Shown here: positions 42,601 to 55,600 of the stretch, one piece after another
Position numbering within the stretch: the first letter of the stretch is position 1
Layout: each line of letters starts with the position of its first letter
Origin: Klebsormidium nitens
Lineage: Eukaryota > Streptophyta > Klebsormidiophyceae > Klebsormidiales > Klebsormidiaceae
Assembly: GCA_000708835.1 (NCBI GenBank)
Contig: DF237101.1
Location: 62,001 to 126,000 of the forward strand
DNA: 64,000 bases
Reading direction: 5' to 3'
The notes under the pieces: model-generated
Told to the model about the DNA's origin: nothing
What the model saw: the letters and a program-made list of their open reading frames with translations, nothing else
The model's database searches: none
Translations under genes and position numbers: made by a program

Positions 42601-45600
42601 GTGGACTTCCGAAGCGCACGGAGGTCAGCGTCCGCAGGAATGGTCTCGACTTGCCGGACTCTACCTGGACGTCCGAAGCGCACGGTGTCAGCATCGGCAA
42701 GACGAGTCTCGACTCTCGCAAAAGAGAAAACTTCAGATGAGGGAAGAGTTATTTATGGCGGAGCGTCGTAAGAGTAAGACAAGTACGTGCTCCCATTCCT
42801 AGGCCAGGAGAAGGCATAATGTATCCTGGAAGATGCCAATGACTTGACCAACTCCGTTCTTTAAAAGCAGACGTCGTAGACGCGGCAGAGGCTGTAGCTC
42901 AATGATTGCAACTGATTCAAAGTAGACGACGCTTCAGAAGCTGTGGCTTCATGAATGCATTTGTTTCGAAGCAGAAAGTAGGACTCCTATCCGGAATAAA
43001 ACCTCCAATCAGATCGAACTTTGAAATCCTTAGAAAGTGGTCACGTTAAGATATGCACTCCGTGTTCTGACGTTTGTCAAAGAAGTTGTGGACTACCTTG
43101 TGGAGGTCCAGGATGGACTTGAGGAGGTCTAGCAGCTGCAGCGCGCACAGGCGCACCTGCTTCAGGCTGCTGCGCTGCTCGCTGTGGAGCCGCCCGTCGC
43201 CTAGCAGCACCTCGAGGAGCCCTGCATCCGTTAGAAAGACGTTCCGTTGAAAAGTCCATTCCGTCGGAGAGATTATTCGGTTGGGAAAAAATGGTGGGAA
43301 ACTGGTCCGTTCCAGAGAGCCTTAGTTGGACAAAGAGATTGTGGGGGAAGACTGTTCCGTTCCCCAAAGAGCCTTAAGCGGAGAGATCATTCATTCTCAC
43401 TTTGGCACCTTAAAAATCTAGTTTGCATCTTCTCGTCTTGTACAGATCTTCCGCATACATGTGAACTGATACGGGCGTAATGAGCGAGCGGGCAGACGAA
43501 AGCAAAAGCCTTCGCGTCAGGACAACCAAAAATCAGTTTAGTCGCTTCTAGCCAGTGCCTGCCTAGGAGTGTTCTTTGAGGCCTCACCGATGATGCAGCA
43601 GAGGGGCGTCCGCACGTCGTGGCTCATGGCCGCCAGGAACTGGCTCTTGTAGTCGGACGCCTTTTCCGCCCGGTCCTTGAGCTGCAAACTGTGGATCAGC
43701 TCCGCCCTGAGGAGCATTTCCCGGCTAACCCGGCAGGTTAGCAGCACGGTTAGCACGCAACCTAGCAATAGGACCCCGGCCGTAATTGAACTGATGATGA
43801 TCAGCTCCCGCAAGGAGGTCTGGTCAATGTCGTCCCAGATGACCGACCTGGGAACGGCCATAACCGTAACCTGGAAAAGAAAGGAGAAAATCAGTTGATG
43901 AGGATGAAGATTTGATGGCGTCTGCGAGACTGAGGTTTGAGGTTGCCTCGAAGAAAGGACTTTGAAGCTGAAAGTTTAGCACAGGCAAGACCACAAGCTC
44001 AAGATTTCCCTTTGAGTTGGCCAAAGGAAGTTCGTATCGGGCGAGCTTTGGTGGGGCAAACGTCTGAAACGGTTTCACTGGATCAAGCGAGGAGAGTGCT
44101 GGTAACAAGAAGGGCGGCTGAAGATTGATAAGATATAATGAGGGACGATGGACAACAAAGTTCTATGGATGAAATCCCACTTCTAGGCTGCGTTTTGAGT
44201 CGACAGAGAAGCTTCAATTGACTGACAATCGGCTATCACGCATCTGCATGTGGACCTGAGAGCTTGCAAGTCAAGCTTCCAACGGAACTGCAGTAGAAGG
44301 GAATCTCAATACCGTCGGAGTTTGGAAATCAAAAAACGGTCTGAAGAGCTTCTTTGTCACAGTGAAAAACTTCAAAGAGCGTTGGACGGGGCAGCGCTGC
44401 TGGATGGATGAGGGACACGATGTCATTAGAAGACATCAAATCAGGTTATGACAAGGAGACACTGTCCTTGCAGTCTAGTAGCGTTATTCAGAAGGCTCGA
44501 GCCCTACTATACCAATCATGTACCTCCTCCCTTGACAAGAAGTTGCAGCGCTAGCCAACCTACTTCGCAAGAACTCTTGCAATGGTTGGAAAGTCTTTGA
44601 GCTCGAGCGTTTTCAACGGTACGTACCAAGATTCTGGATTCCACCTCCATAGTGGCACCGGAGATATAGTAGCCCTCCCCCGCCAATGGCACGCTGTGGA
44701 ACTGCGCGATCCCCGTTGCAGGCCACTGTTGACGAGCCGCTGGGGTCGAGAGAAAGCGCGCGGACTCGCGCATGAGCCTGTTTGACGTGTTCAAGGCTTT
44801 CAGAGTCACGTCTAACGATGCTGCAATGGAGAATGAGATTTCCTGGTGTCAGTGATTCCTGGTTCAGGGCAATCAGTCAGGAGGTTTCCCTCGTTGAAAA
44901 AGAACACGCAAAATCATCCGATTTCTTTCTCAAATCAATAATAAACACTCATAAAAACGACTCCATACTTCCACCCTGCGCCATGAATACTCCGCATCAG
45001 CTACCAGTAAGCATCCTGAGCACTAGGGGGACTTCAATCGGACAAGAGGCTACCCGAATCACAGCATTCCTTCACCGATGAGGAGGATGAATAGGATATC
45101 GCTTCAATGTACAGTTCCTAGGACGCGATTCAGTGCTCAATCAGCTTCTCGGTAAATCTGGCATTTCCTTCGAAAGAGGCGCGCCGTTTGAAGGGAGGCG
45201 ATGTGGACAAGCAAAAAGAGGTGCAACTAGTGCTCCACGCCTCCGCATTTTGCTTTACCTCAAGGCAGCTTAAGCTCGAACAAAGGTCAAATGACATCTT
45301 CCTAGTATCGACTTCCAAGGGTCATTCTTAGTCTCCGCACTTGATGGTAATGTCCAAACACACCGGATCACCAAGACTGCCCTGTTGTCCTATCAACTGA
45401 GCAGCTATTGGGAGTATTCTCGCCAGTGGAACTTGCGTTCAGGTTTGACGTCCAAGTTCGACTGAGCTTGCTTCTATCCCCCCCGCCTCGTGTCCTTAAC
45501 ATAAATCCTACGCCCCTTCACCGTCTAGATCTCAGAAAGAAATGCTTTTCAAAAGGACGAACCAGATCATCCCAAGGACTGGGAGTCAAAAATCGAATGC

Positions 45601-48234
45601 GCCTTCACAATGTGATGAGTCAAATCGTTCACGCACTCACTCATTAGCGCGGGATCGTAAGTTCCGGTCAAGTCCGAGCTGGCGATGACTTTCTCGGTGT
45701 ACGCCTCAGAAACATACAGGAGCCCCGCATGCTCCGGCCGAATGCTCGCGAGCAGCTGTGTGAGCGTGTCGGCGGTCGAAGTCCCGAAGGCAACCCCCAG
45801 GGTTGCGTTGCTAACCGGGTCCTTAACCACTTGCGCAGATAGGAAGACCAAGGTGGTGTTCATTGCCCACTGCACCGGGAAAGGCACTGGTCAGGAAGAC
45901 TCTTCAATTCAGCAATGGTAAGCTTCAGCAATAGCAAGATAACCAGCCTGAGACGGGTAGGGTTACTGTGGTGGTTAGGGTGGGTTCGGGTGCGGAGCGG
46001 GTGATTTTGTAGGTAAGGTTTTTTGTGTTAGTGTTGAAGCTCACTATTGCTAGAGCTTACTATTGCTAAATTGAAGAGTTATCTGGTCAGGTCAACTGAG
46101 CTCATCATTCGCGCGGTTCTGATCGCTTCCGGTGGTTGAAGAAGTTGTGCTTCTGGCTGGCGACTTATCTTGATTGGGCTTCGCAAGCTTCGTGCCATCC
46201 ATTTGGGTTGCAACACTCTTCTGAGACTTGCCTTTCCTAGACTCAACTACCAAGTTGCACAGAAACGTGACACGTTTCTGGGCCTTAGCATTCGAGAACG
46301 ACAAGCCAGATACTCAAAGCCCGAGACCTGTCTCCGTTGGTTCAGCTTTGAAAGAAGCATCTCAGAAATTCCTGTCGAGCAAAGTAAAGGATTGGCGGCC
46401 AGGCGAATAACCCCTGAAAGCGAGAGGGCTTACGATGAGACCCCAAGCCATGGCGCCTGTAGTCATCGTCTCCCTGTAGGGCTCCGTGCACCTGAAATCC
46501 GTGGTCCCAATAATAGCAAAAGGCTTCGCAGTCGGGTTGCCAAACGGGTCCACACTTTGAAAGTACAAAGGCACTTTAGTGATTCCGCTGGGGTCCCTCG
46601 GTGGGGCGCTCGACTGGTTGGCAAAAATGTGCCGGATTCTGCCGTCGTCAAACCGGCGGTAGCCGGTGATGAGGCCGTCGTGGGTTTGAAAATGGCACCA
46701 GCTGACGTTGGGGGAGGACTCGAGCGTGGACAAGATGAGGGGGGCAATCTGTAGAGCAGAGAGTAGGAAAGTAAGTGCTTCGATGATAGTAACCTGTCTT
46801 TCTTCTACGGTGTGAAGCTTAGCTACGGATCATTGACCCAAAAACGGTTGGGTGATCGTCGGACCCGAATATATGAACTGGGAGCTCAGAAAGGGTTGGA
46901 CGGAACTCATGGAACGATTGTTTTTGACGGGGTGCCTCTCGGAGCTAAGGCGTTTATGAGGACGTTGGGAGGTGGTAATGTACGGATTGTGTGGATTAGC
47001 TAGGAGCGTTCGTAACAGGGAACCACAGCGCTGAAGGAGAAAGTTCTTGAGGAGAATGAGAACTTTGACACGCGGCAAAGCCGAATGCGGGACAGCCAAG
47101 AGGAATTTAAGATCGTAAGGTGGTCGAATCACAGAAGCTGGCAAGCGGCAACCTGCCGAAATTCATCCGCCTTGAGGCTTCCCTAATGAGGAGGAGCTTT
47201 GACTCCTTATACACTGACTCCAATAAAATGGCTCAAGCTGATGCGATCAAAACGGTCTAAGGGAAATCTGCTGAGACATAGAGCCTTTGAAGATCTCAGT
47301 TTGAGAGAAAAGACGACACTTCCGTAGTTCTGCCTTTCAAATCCTTACCTCTTTCTCGATCACGCTGAAGTCACTCAAGTCAGCCGTCCTCATGCGTGGC
47401 GTGAGGGCGATCGTCGTGGCAATCTGCCTGGACATTCGTGTCGTAGCGCTGAGATACTTTGAAAAAAACTTTGCACCGAAATCCAGTGAGTGCGCCTGAT
47501 TCTCCTTAGTCAGCCGCTCAATGTTGCGACGGGCCACAAAATCCATCTGATACCAAGTCGAGTAGGCCATGGCTGCGATGAGCACACACATGAGTACCTA
47601 TGCGCAGAACGGAAGCAAGTGGTGCGACGTCATTAGAAACACAGCATCTTAGCCGAGTACACAAGTCGCTCAAGTGTGAGAATGTATGAAGGATCTTCAA
47701 CTCCCTCCATCTGACACATGGCAGCAATGAGTGCAAATGCTCACAATGCAGTTAAGTACACGGACTGGTGAAAATCGATCGGAACATAAGATGAGGTAGC
47801 TCACAATGTCTGCGCGACGTTTTTTTGGTCACGTGAAACAAGACTTTGAGCTAGCACAGAGCGTCGGAGATTTAGAAGTGAGATGAAGCTCTGAAGGCAA
47901 GCTTGGCTGCACACCTCTGTTGCCGTCGTTGTCTCATCAGCGGCCATTGGCTCTTGCAAAAGAGCCTTCCTCGCCACGTTTGCACTAATCTCAAGAGCAT
48001 ACCAACTCAGATGAGATACATTTGCAAGAGAAATTGCAAGAACAAATGGAAGAGCGTCTACTGCAGACCCAAAGAACTCCTTACCATGATCCCCAGCCTA
48101 GTGATCAAGACCATATGGTCAAACCCCCCGGTTTTGCGTCCCAGCGATACGGACGTTCGCATCTCCTTGGCCTGCACGACCACTTGGGTGACAGTAGTAC
48201 TACCACTCCCTTCGGGGAGATCCTTCGAAGCCAT
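36700..48234 (-). CDS. HK1: AHK1-type hybrid sensor histidine kinase
   Basis: Thirteen phase-consistent exons: 48085-48234, 47349-47597, 46434-46748, 45641-45869, 44627-44820, 43588-43870, 43097-43221, 42328-42534, 41763-41946, 39400-40994, 38414-38654, 37438-37489, 36700-36778; 1300 residues. TM1 is at about 41-65. An extracytoplasmic sensor of about 335 residues follows, then TM2 (about 402-425). The HisKA H box MSHDVRTPL holds His463. HATPase boxes are NLVGNAVTFTNEGH, DDTGVGIP and GYGLGLAMVKNL. A degenerate receiver-like region (about 783-997) has lost its acidic pair. The true receiver has ILIVEDT, LVLMDCQMP (Asp1225), ALTAHAM and YLTKPI. The FDLGQELEALVDMF stretch matches land-plant AHK1, an osmosensing kinase that signals by His-Asp phosphorelay; ligand and role here are inferred. 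Introns carry TIR elements at 37544 and 45899 and a hairpin at 37276. Confidence 0.9.
37276..37406. repeat. 131-base hairpin with perfect 36-base arms
   Basis: The arm 37276-37311 (TTACAGCTTCTCCCGAGCAA...) is exactly inverted at 37371-37406. The loop holds a direct repeat GTCTAAGTTAG. It sits in the last kinase intron, 32 bases from the donor of the 52-base exon 37438-37489. Probably a young MITE. In RNA it would fold next to a splice site. Confidence 0.9.
37544..37723 (+). mobile_element. G-rich-core TIR element (E3)
   Basis: Termini AACTCAAGAAAGACAATAGTAAGCC and the inverse of AACTCTCAAGAAAGATAATAGTAAGCC. The core has GGGACGGGTAGGGTTGG, GGTTAGTGTGGGTACGGGTG, CGGAGCAGG and GGGTTAGGGTTTTTAGTG. 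It lies in a kinase intron just upstream of the 37438-37489 exon. Confidence 0.85.
42520..42712 (-). repeat. Three tandem units (about 65 bases) copying a kinase splice acceptor
   Basis: Units at 42520-42583, 42584-42649 and 42650-42712 share CTTGC[CT]GGACTC and CCGAAGCGCACGG. The first contains the real acceptor and start of the exon ending at 42534. The third keeps a full CAG acceptor whose use would shift the frame and reach a stop. The second has lost its AG. Confidence 0.85.
45899..46079 (+). mobile_element. G-rich-core TIR element (E4)
   Basis: Terminal repeats ACTCTTCAATTCAGCAATGG and, inverted, ACTCTTCAATTTAGCAATAG, each with two AGCAAT blocks. The core reads ACGGGTAGGGTTACTG, GGTTAGGGTGGGTTCGGGTG, CGGAGCGGGTGATTTT and GTTTTTTGTGTTAG. 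It lies in the kinase intron between exons 45641-45869 and 46434-46748. Confidence 0.85.
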
Positions 48235-50854
48235 CACGTGACTCAGGCTTATCTAGGGCCACTACCTGCCAGGGTGGCGCTCAAAAGGCGCCAACGGGTT
48301 CTGTGAACTTCAACCAGCCACTTGATAACTTCAGAAGAGCCTATCATGCTACTGATGACAGGATGTCAGGCTTTTGATTCGCATGTCTATAGTGTGCACA
48401 TCTGATTCTGCCTGCACTTCATGAACCAGCTGATTCAGGTTGATTTATGCTACTCACTCAAGTATGGACCCCACTTTGAGTTTTGACAATACAGGCTTAA
48501 TTTCTTGGAGCTGCTTCCCATTCTGAAGTTGCCGATGTCTTTCTTTGCTGATTCAAAGTGCCAGCTTGAAGAAGCACGTGCAATAGAAGATGGCTTTTCA
48601 GCAAAGACGTTGGCCTGCCAGCTACATGAATTACTGCTGGACAGCTTGCGGTCCGTTTGGCAGAAATATGGCCCTTAAAACCGAAGGTCACTGCAATTGT
48701 TCTTCCGCGGCCCACGCTTTGCGTTATAGTATCTGGACCACAAGCTTCCAGCTCCTCATCCTTTTACCCTTCTAGCGGCCTTTTGTCCAGAGTCTTTTCA
48801 TAAGAGCATTGACTCTGATCTCGAGCCGTCCTCCAATCAATTATGTATGTGAGCGGTCGGCAAGCCTCACAGCTCACGAATGTGAAATCTGAAGAAAACA
48901 GGCCAGCAAACTGGGGTGCTCTTAAAAGTGGACTGCTGAGACTGCTGGCTGCTAGCGGCTGTCTCAAGGCTGGGCTATCTAAGCATGCTAATGCAATGAT
49001 CACTTGAACTGCGCTCAGACCCGAGGGCCGACCGGACGGTCAACCGCTGGAAGTGACCCGCAAGCCGGCGAGCGCGCGCGAGATACCTGCCATCAGGCAT
49101 GGAGGCGGGGCAGAGCCTCGGAGCCCATGACGACATGCATCATTGATGTAGACTCGGACGGTTATAGACTGGGTGAGTTGGTCATGCAAAGCAGGCAAGG
49201 CCTCTGCCCATGAGCCCATCCAATCCCAGTTACCTGGGTAGTTTGCAGCGCAGCCAGGCCAGAGCCCGTTCATCAGAAAGAAATAGTGATGAACACACAC
49301 ACATTCATATCATGTATGCCATAAGGAGCCTATGGCTTAGGTGACTACGGCGTGTAAAAGAGAACATCATCGATCGGCAGCTGTGACGCGCATTGCAGAG
49401 CACCGTGACATAATAGATGCCAGGCCTTTCAATGGCGATGTCTGAAATTGTAAGTCGCGTCGATCTGTTCACGATTGTTGGAGCAAGGCATAGCAGCGAG
49501 GAGTGTGGCCCGTGTGGGAGTGACATTGGAGGTGCTGTGGCACTCACATGCGACTTTGAGATGGCTTGGCCAACGACCATTGTACGTGCATTGTACTAAC
49601 GTTGACATTGATCTCATATTGATATTGATATTGATATTATATCAATAACATTATTGAGTATTAATATATATTGCATCTTGCTTTGCGCGCAATCAATCAT
49701 GAGGCGGCGCTACATGTAAGTTCGTCTGTCTAGTTTGTTGTCGGATCATGGCGGCTTCGTCATGATAATCATGGCGCGTTTTGTCCGCATTGTAATCCAT
49801 CAGAACCAGATATGTTGCATGCATTCCGCCTGACACGAGTATCTTAGCGCAAGGAAGTTCTGGGTGGCTACTCCATCGACATCTTTCTTTTTGCCTGTAT
49901 TATCGTATCTTGCTTAGATCACAACGTACAAGTTACATGCTCCTCTTATGATGCCAAATACTTACAAAGTATTTTTAGCCGTAACCAGCTAAGAATTCGG
50001 GCCAGGTGCATGATACATACATAATTTAAGGAAAGATTGAAGAACCCGGACTGACTACATGAGCCTAAGGTTGTTGATAGGGATAACATTCCTCTTTTGC
50101 ATGAGGGTATAGGCGATCAAGCCCCTTGGAACCAATGATTGTAGACGAGCATGTCGCTAACTCGTGTGGAACATGCTTGTGGAAACTCGTGTATTCCACA
50201 AGCCAAAACCAATCGGTCAGGATGGATCGATATTATATGGTCGCAACTAATGTTGGATACATGAAATCCAGCTAGTGATTTTGAAGGTTCAAGCGGGAAC
50301 AACATCATGCCAGGAAAAATAACTCGTATGGCCACAGACAACCTGCCCTGAATGGAGGCAAGCGAGCCAAAGCTGCGAATGAAGATTGCTTCACTCGATC
50401 CCAAACTATTAGCCCTCGGATACTTGTATTGACTGCAAAAGCCCCCCTAACAAGCCTCTCTTGTCCAGCAAAAACTCTCGGTGCTTTCAGCTTGAAACAT
50501 CTGATTATGTGACCAGCCTGTCACGTCTCAAGACTGGCCATGTTGATCATGCTCAATCGTTAGCAATGGTTTTGGTCGTGGGAGGGCCTGTCAACCCTTC
50601 CCAGTCATGGCATTTGCCACCTGGACGCACAAAGGATGCACATTCGGAAGAAGGTCAAAGGTTACTGCTCTGCACTGGAAGGCCTGTTACGGAGATGACA
50701 TTTTTTATCTTGCAAAAAAGTTGCTGGAGACCAAAAGCACGTGTCCTACCTTCTAACCATACCCAACAGAATCGCAGTCACATTCCGATGCTCCCTTAAA
50801 AGACGCCTGCCACTTCCATCTGTCCAACGCCCTTTTAAAGATACCGCTGCTTAC
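48235..50854. other. Spacer upstream of the kinase; simple repeat inside
   Basis: No gene is clearly supported. A TGATAT/TATATT microsatellite lies at about 49617-49672. The missing 3' exon(s) of the NDUFA3-like gene should lie here but could not be identified. Confidence 0.45.
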
Positions 50855-51387
50855 CTGTGCTGGCCTTGGCGGGGTCACTTTTTCAGCTCCTAGGGCATTC
50901 CGGATTGGTGGTACAACAAGGGGAAGGGCGAGTCCTGTAAGGCAAACCTGAGCTGAGACTGCGAAGGATGTCAAGAACAGAGAATCCCTGTGGGGCCTTG
51001 TCCTTGAGCTTCAAAGGAAAGACTGGTGAAGAAGCTAGAAACATGACCGTAGAGCACGGCCTTTGAGAGCGACCAGTAGAGAGCATCAGAACACAGCAGT
51101 GCGACAAGCTTCGTCTCCTGCTCTTAACTTTTTAAACCAATTCATTGTTGATACAATGGTGGATGTCGTCAGAAGGAGATCAGCAAGGAGAAAGCATGTC
51201 AAAGAACAGCCAGAAGCAGATTGGTCCTTTACGTAACGTGGAATTGACAGGCAAAACCCTGAGAGGCTGTGATGTTAGAGCGTTGCGATCCACACTTCCA
51301 CGCACCTACTAGTGAGATCCCGCACGACCATACCACCACCGGCTCTCTGATCAGCGCATGACGTAGCCAGCCCCCCAGGCTAGCCAT
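50855..51387 (-). CDS. NDUFA3: NDUFA3/B9-like complex I subunit (first two exons)
   Basis: Two short exons, 51306-51387 and 50855-50934, join in phase 1 across a GT-AG intron of 371 bases. They give a small membrane-type protein start: basic amphipathic ALIREPVVVWSCGISLVG (one transmembrane segment), then VVPPIRNALGAEKVTPPRPAQ. The EPVV...G...PLVVPPIR pattern resembles the single-helix NDUFA3/B9 accessory subunit of mitochondrial complex I. The frame is open to a donor at 50854, so one more short C-terminal exon is expected; I could not place it. The gene is divergent to the LpxB-like gene. Family assignment is moderate because the protein is so short. Confidence 0.45.
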
Positions 51388-52698
51388 GGCCCCCAGTCCC
51401 TTCAGCAACCGTCGCGCCCGCTTTTTGCGTTGGTTTTTGAGCGGGGGCAAGCGTCCAACCTGATTCGTGAAAAGTGGGAATATCAGACTTTGCACCGTTG
51501 CATGATTGGTGGTTCTGCAGCGCATGTGAGATGACCTACATTTTGACCAATCAACGACTTTGTGCGTGCGCACTCCGCCATTCTTTGGGCCCTGCATTCG
51601 TGTAAGCACTGGCGAGTACAGTGTCTCTGACTGAACCTGGCAAGGCTGCTCAAAATGATCACATTTCATAGCCTTACTCAATATGTTGAGTGCGTCTAAG
51701 GGCGCAACAGGTCAACATCTATCTTAAATACCACTCAAGCAGTACTCGACTAACTACCAACCGATCAAGGCGCAGAAGGAAGATTCTCTGACCTCAATAA
51801 GGGGCACCTTGACGTCAAGACTGGAACGTTGAGGCAGCAGGGCGAAATCTGCCGCAGAACAGTCGGAACCTGCAGTGCTGCTTTCACCTGGACAAACAGC
51901 AATTCTGTAAGACTAAGAATCTGCTGAGCATCTGATCATCATCAACCTGAAACGTTTCTACGTACAGACATATCCGGCAGGAGGATAAGTAATCTAGTTT
52001 TAGAGAAGCAAAAAGGATCCTTCCTGCTGAAATGATCACTCAAAGCGGAGCCTCACCTGACCCTCACCGCCTCCCCAGCCACCTGGACAAGGGCGCCTCC
52101 TCGTAGATCCTATGCAATTTACTAGTCATGTAGCATTTCTGCTTGGAAGAGCAACGTTCGATCACAAATATAAAGTTAAACTGCTGAAAGGAGATTCCTT
52201 TGTAAGGAATTGACACCAGGTTGACGAGCGTTGCCGTTTCAAAGAACGTCTCCATAGAGGCTAAAGGACTAAATATGGCCTTGATAAGCCATATACCGTT
52301 CTGACGGTTCTCAGACAACCCCAGGCATCCCGTCGTCTTGTGCCAAACGAAGTTCGGCCCCTGGATTTTTGCAAAGTCTGTCCATCTTTACGTCTGCATT
52401 TGCAGCTTAACTAGCTAGGCGATGCCTCGCTGTGCATCGCACATGTCACCTTCTCTATGGCGCCCCCTCAGGTTCAACATCCCTGATAGATTCAGCAGCT
52501 TCTACATAGGGGGAACGCCCCAGCAGATGGTTGCAGCCATTCTCCAGCATCCCCGCGCCTTCTCTGCAGCTGACACTTTGGCTTCAGCCAGCTTTGTTGA
52601 ATTTCCGATCAGGAGCAACTAAAAGTTCAGGCAGGCACTGATTCAAGCACTCTTATGCCCCGAAAGCCCTTTGCGTGGGGCTTGCTCGGGAGCTCCCC
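51388..52698. other. Divergent promoter region
   Basis: Spacer between the NDUFA3-like gene (minus) and the LpxB-like gene (plus). No coding exon or repeat is recognised; presumably it holds both promoters and 5' untranslated sequence. Confidence 0.45.
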
Positions 52699-55600
52699 AT
52701 GATGAATGGGAGCAGTAGCGTTCGACGTAGCCCATTGATTGCCATTTCAGCTGAGACTATAGCAATGGCAGTTGCCACCACTAGATTTCAACCTTGCTCC
52801 AGCACTAGTCACTTGGTCCTCATACAGAGCCTCGCAGCAAGCCACTGCTGGGAAGAGTCGTCGTTTACATCTAGAAAGATACAGTCAGGCTGGCTGCAGT
52901 TCTCCAGCTCCAGGACCAACACCGACTGGTTCAGGTCAAAGTCCAAGCCCATTCGCGCCGCAAGAAAAGTAAAGGTGAATGCAGCAGCTGCGGGAGCTGA
53001 TTGCAGCTCCAGACGAGAAGCGAGGGCGCCGGCTTTGGACTCACAAGGGGTGCCCGTGCAGACGAGGAGACTTTTGTGCCTCAGCAACGGGCATGGGGAG
53101 GACGCAATTGCAGTGGCTATCCTCAAGGCACTCAAGGTGGGCAAGCAAAGGTAGTGCCTCTGCGCAAGGCCCGCTGGAACTCTTGCGACAGGAGCTTGAA
53201 GTTTCTGTGCGGTTGTAGGTTGCATTGGCTGGGTTGAAGACCCCAGCGGGCTATTGGTCACAGCATCTGGGTCTGTGGTTAGAAAACTTCGAACATTGAC
53301 CCCACTGCCTGAATCGTAATCAGTGGAGGATCGGTTGTCACAGTTGATCGCGGTTCGTTGCAGTCACCCACCTTCGTCCAGATTGTGCAGTCGAAAAGAA
53401 CCACAGCGCAAACACAAAGATATGATAATCACAATCTGTGACGGTGATGTCATCGTGCTTCTCCAGCACGCTTCAGCAAATCTTTACCTATCATGGAATT
53501 GCGATTCCCTCACGTCTATGTGCCCCTCATCCCTCACCTTTACATGCCTGGCATCTTAGTACAACGAGCATGCTTAACTTGATCTGTACGACCTTCAAGA
53601 CCTCTGCTGTGCTTCTTTCTTCTCCTCTCAATCATTCACATTTTGCTTCCACCCCCCTCCTCGCCCCCCTTCTAGGCAAGTCATTCTGCCACCCCCTTCC
53701 GCAGGAGTTAGCAGAGGAGGAGGATCAGCCCCTGAGCATCGAAGCGCTTCCCTTGGTGGGTTTGGGAGGGGCGTACGTCAGGGCAGGGATCCGGACCATC
53801 GGGCCCGCTCAGATGATGCCAAGTGGCGGCTTCTTGTACATGGATCGCAAGCAGATCGTGGGGGACCTCCAAGCTGGGCTTATGGCGCTCACATGGGAAC
53901 AGGTACGTCACCTCCTGCGGGTGTTACGTTACATACGCTTTCCCCCTTCTTTCCTGAGTGCAGTGAGTCGTCACGAATGTGGGAAGAACGAGGTTCTGCT
54001 TACTTACTCTACAGGTAATGACAATCAATTACTCGCTGCCATATAGGAAGAGTCGTCATACCTTCAGGGTTTAGTCTTAGAAGAATGTAAATCTGAGACC
54101 CACTTGAGAAAGGTTCATGCAAGATACAACTCTTGAGAGGTCCCTTCAATGAAAGCCGGAAGACTCCGTCCTTGTCTGTCAGGTTCAAGGCCGTCGTCAA
54201 TTGGCCCTGATTCGCTGAGCTTCCCATTCTGTTGAGCTCTCAGACTGTTGGGTCTTTTTGTTTTACTTCCAAACGGTCAGTCGAAAGATTCTTTTCAGAA
54301 GCTTCACGAGTAAACAAATTGTGTGGTAGAATCTGAAGACCTGGTGTATCTTTGGACGCTTCTCGTGATCCACTTGGTACATGGATGGCGTCTCTTTGTT
54401 GGACAGGCCCTCTTGAAAGTCACCATTCCGCAAGGAACGTGGTTGCTTAACAATCCAATTTTCGCTGCCTGGTTGCGCCAATCCGTCACACCACATTGCC
54501 ACCCTGTTTGCAGTTAACCACCCTGGTTAAGTGGACCCAAGCGGAAAGTACCGAGAGGGCGACCAGCGCATTGCTTGCCGTGGGAGACGTTCTGCCACTC
54601 GCAATGGCGTGGGTCGCCTCCAAATACGAGAAAACGAGGCGGGAAAAAGACAAAGGCGGGCGGCTGGTCCCGTACGCTTTTGTGGGCACCGCGAAAAGCG
54701 AGTTTTACGTCAAGGAATTAGATGGGAGGAAGCTTGTGCCAGAGAAAAGGGACGCAGGTGAGGTTGTGAAATGCGAGAACAGGGCTGTGAGGATGCAAGA
54801 GATAAAGATTGCTCAAATTTCCAAATTTCCAATCTTGAAATTCGATTCTATACCAGAGACCAAAATCAGCCCGAAAGTCAAGCATGCAATACCCTGCCGA
54901 CATTTAGTTTTCCGGTTGTACATCAACTTCAGTGCGGAAGTTTCTTGATGGTTAAGGATTATCTGGTTCGTGTGCAAAAGTATTCGTTTGCAAGCTGATC
55001 TAGAAGCAAACCTCGAAACCCAAAAGCAAAACGGTTACGAGATTTCTTTCAAAATGCACCAGCTTTCATGTTCGGAGGGTCGAGAAGCTGCTCCATTCCG
55101 CCTGGGCTGTCCAGAAATCCTGAACGAACTCATGGACTCACTAACATTGGAATACGAAGTTCGTCACATGTTCCGTTCGAAGTCGGCAGCACTTCGAGAT
55201 CTGGAAGTTCGTCCTGTATTTCATTCGAGTCGTAACACCCTGAAACCTGGAAATTCAGACTTCAAAAAGAGAGCTTACTATGACTCCCCTGCAGTCGAGA
55301 AGCTGCTCTCCCCTGCCTGCGTCCACCTGCCCTGGGAGCGCGCGCTGATGTCAGCGGACGAGTGCGCGTTCACAGCGCCGCGGGACGCACTCACGGGCGA
55401 AGTGTTGCGGACGCTCCTGCCGGACGGTGTGAAAAGGCGCGTCCTCGATTTGGGCAACCCAATGATGGACGATCTGGCGCCGACGGGCGCCTTGGACGGG
55501 GTTCTGGCAGGGTATGAGGGGTTTAGGCGCGTGGCGATCATGCCGGGGTCGCGCCCTCCTGAGGTGGGTGAGATCGGCTGGCGAGGATGTAGAGGGTGTC

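Noticed and set aside
48497-48715. Minus-strand frame as the last NDUFA3-like exon
   Set aside because: A CAG acceptor and a short tail exist, but the peptide does not resemble the family's C-terminus and the intron would exceed 2 kb.
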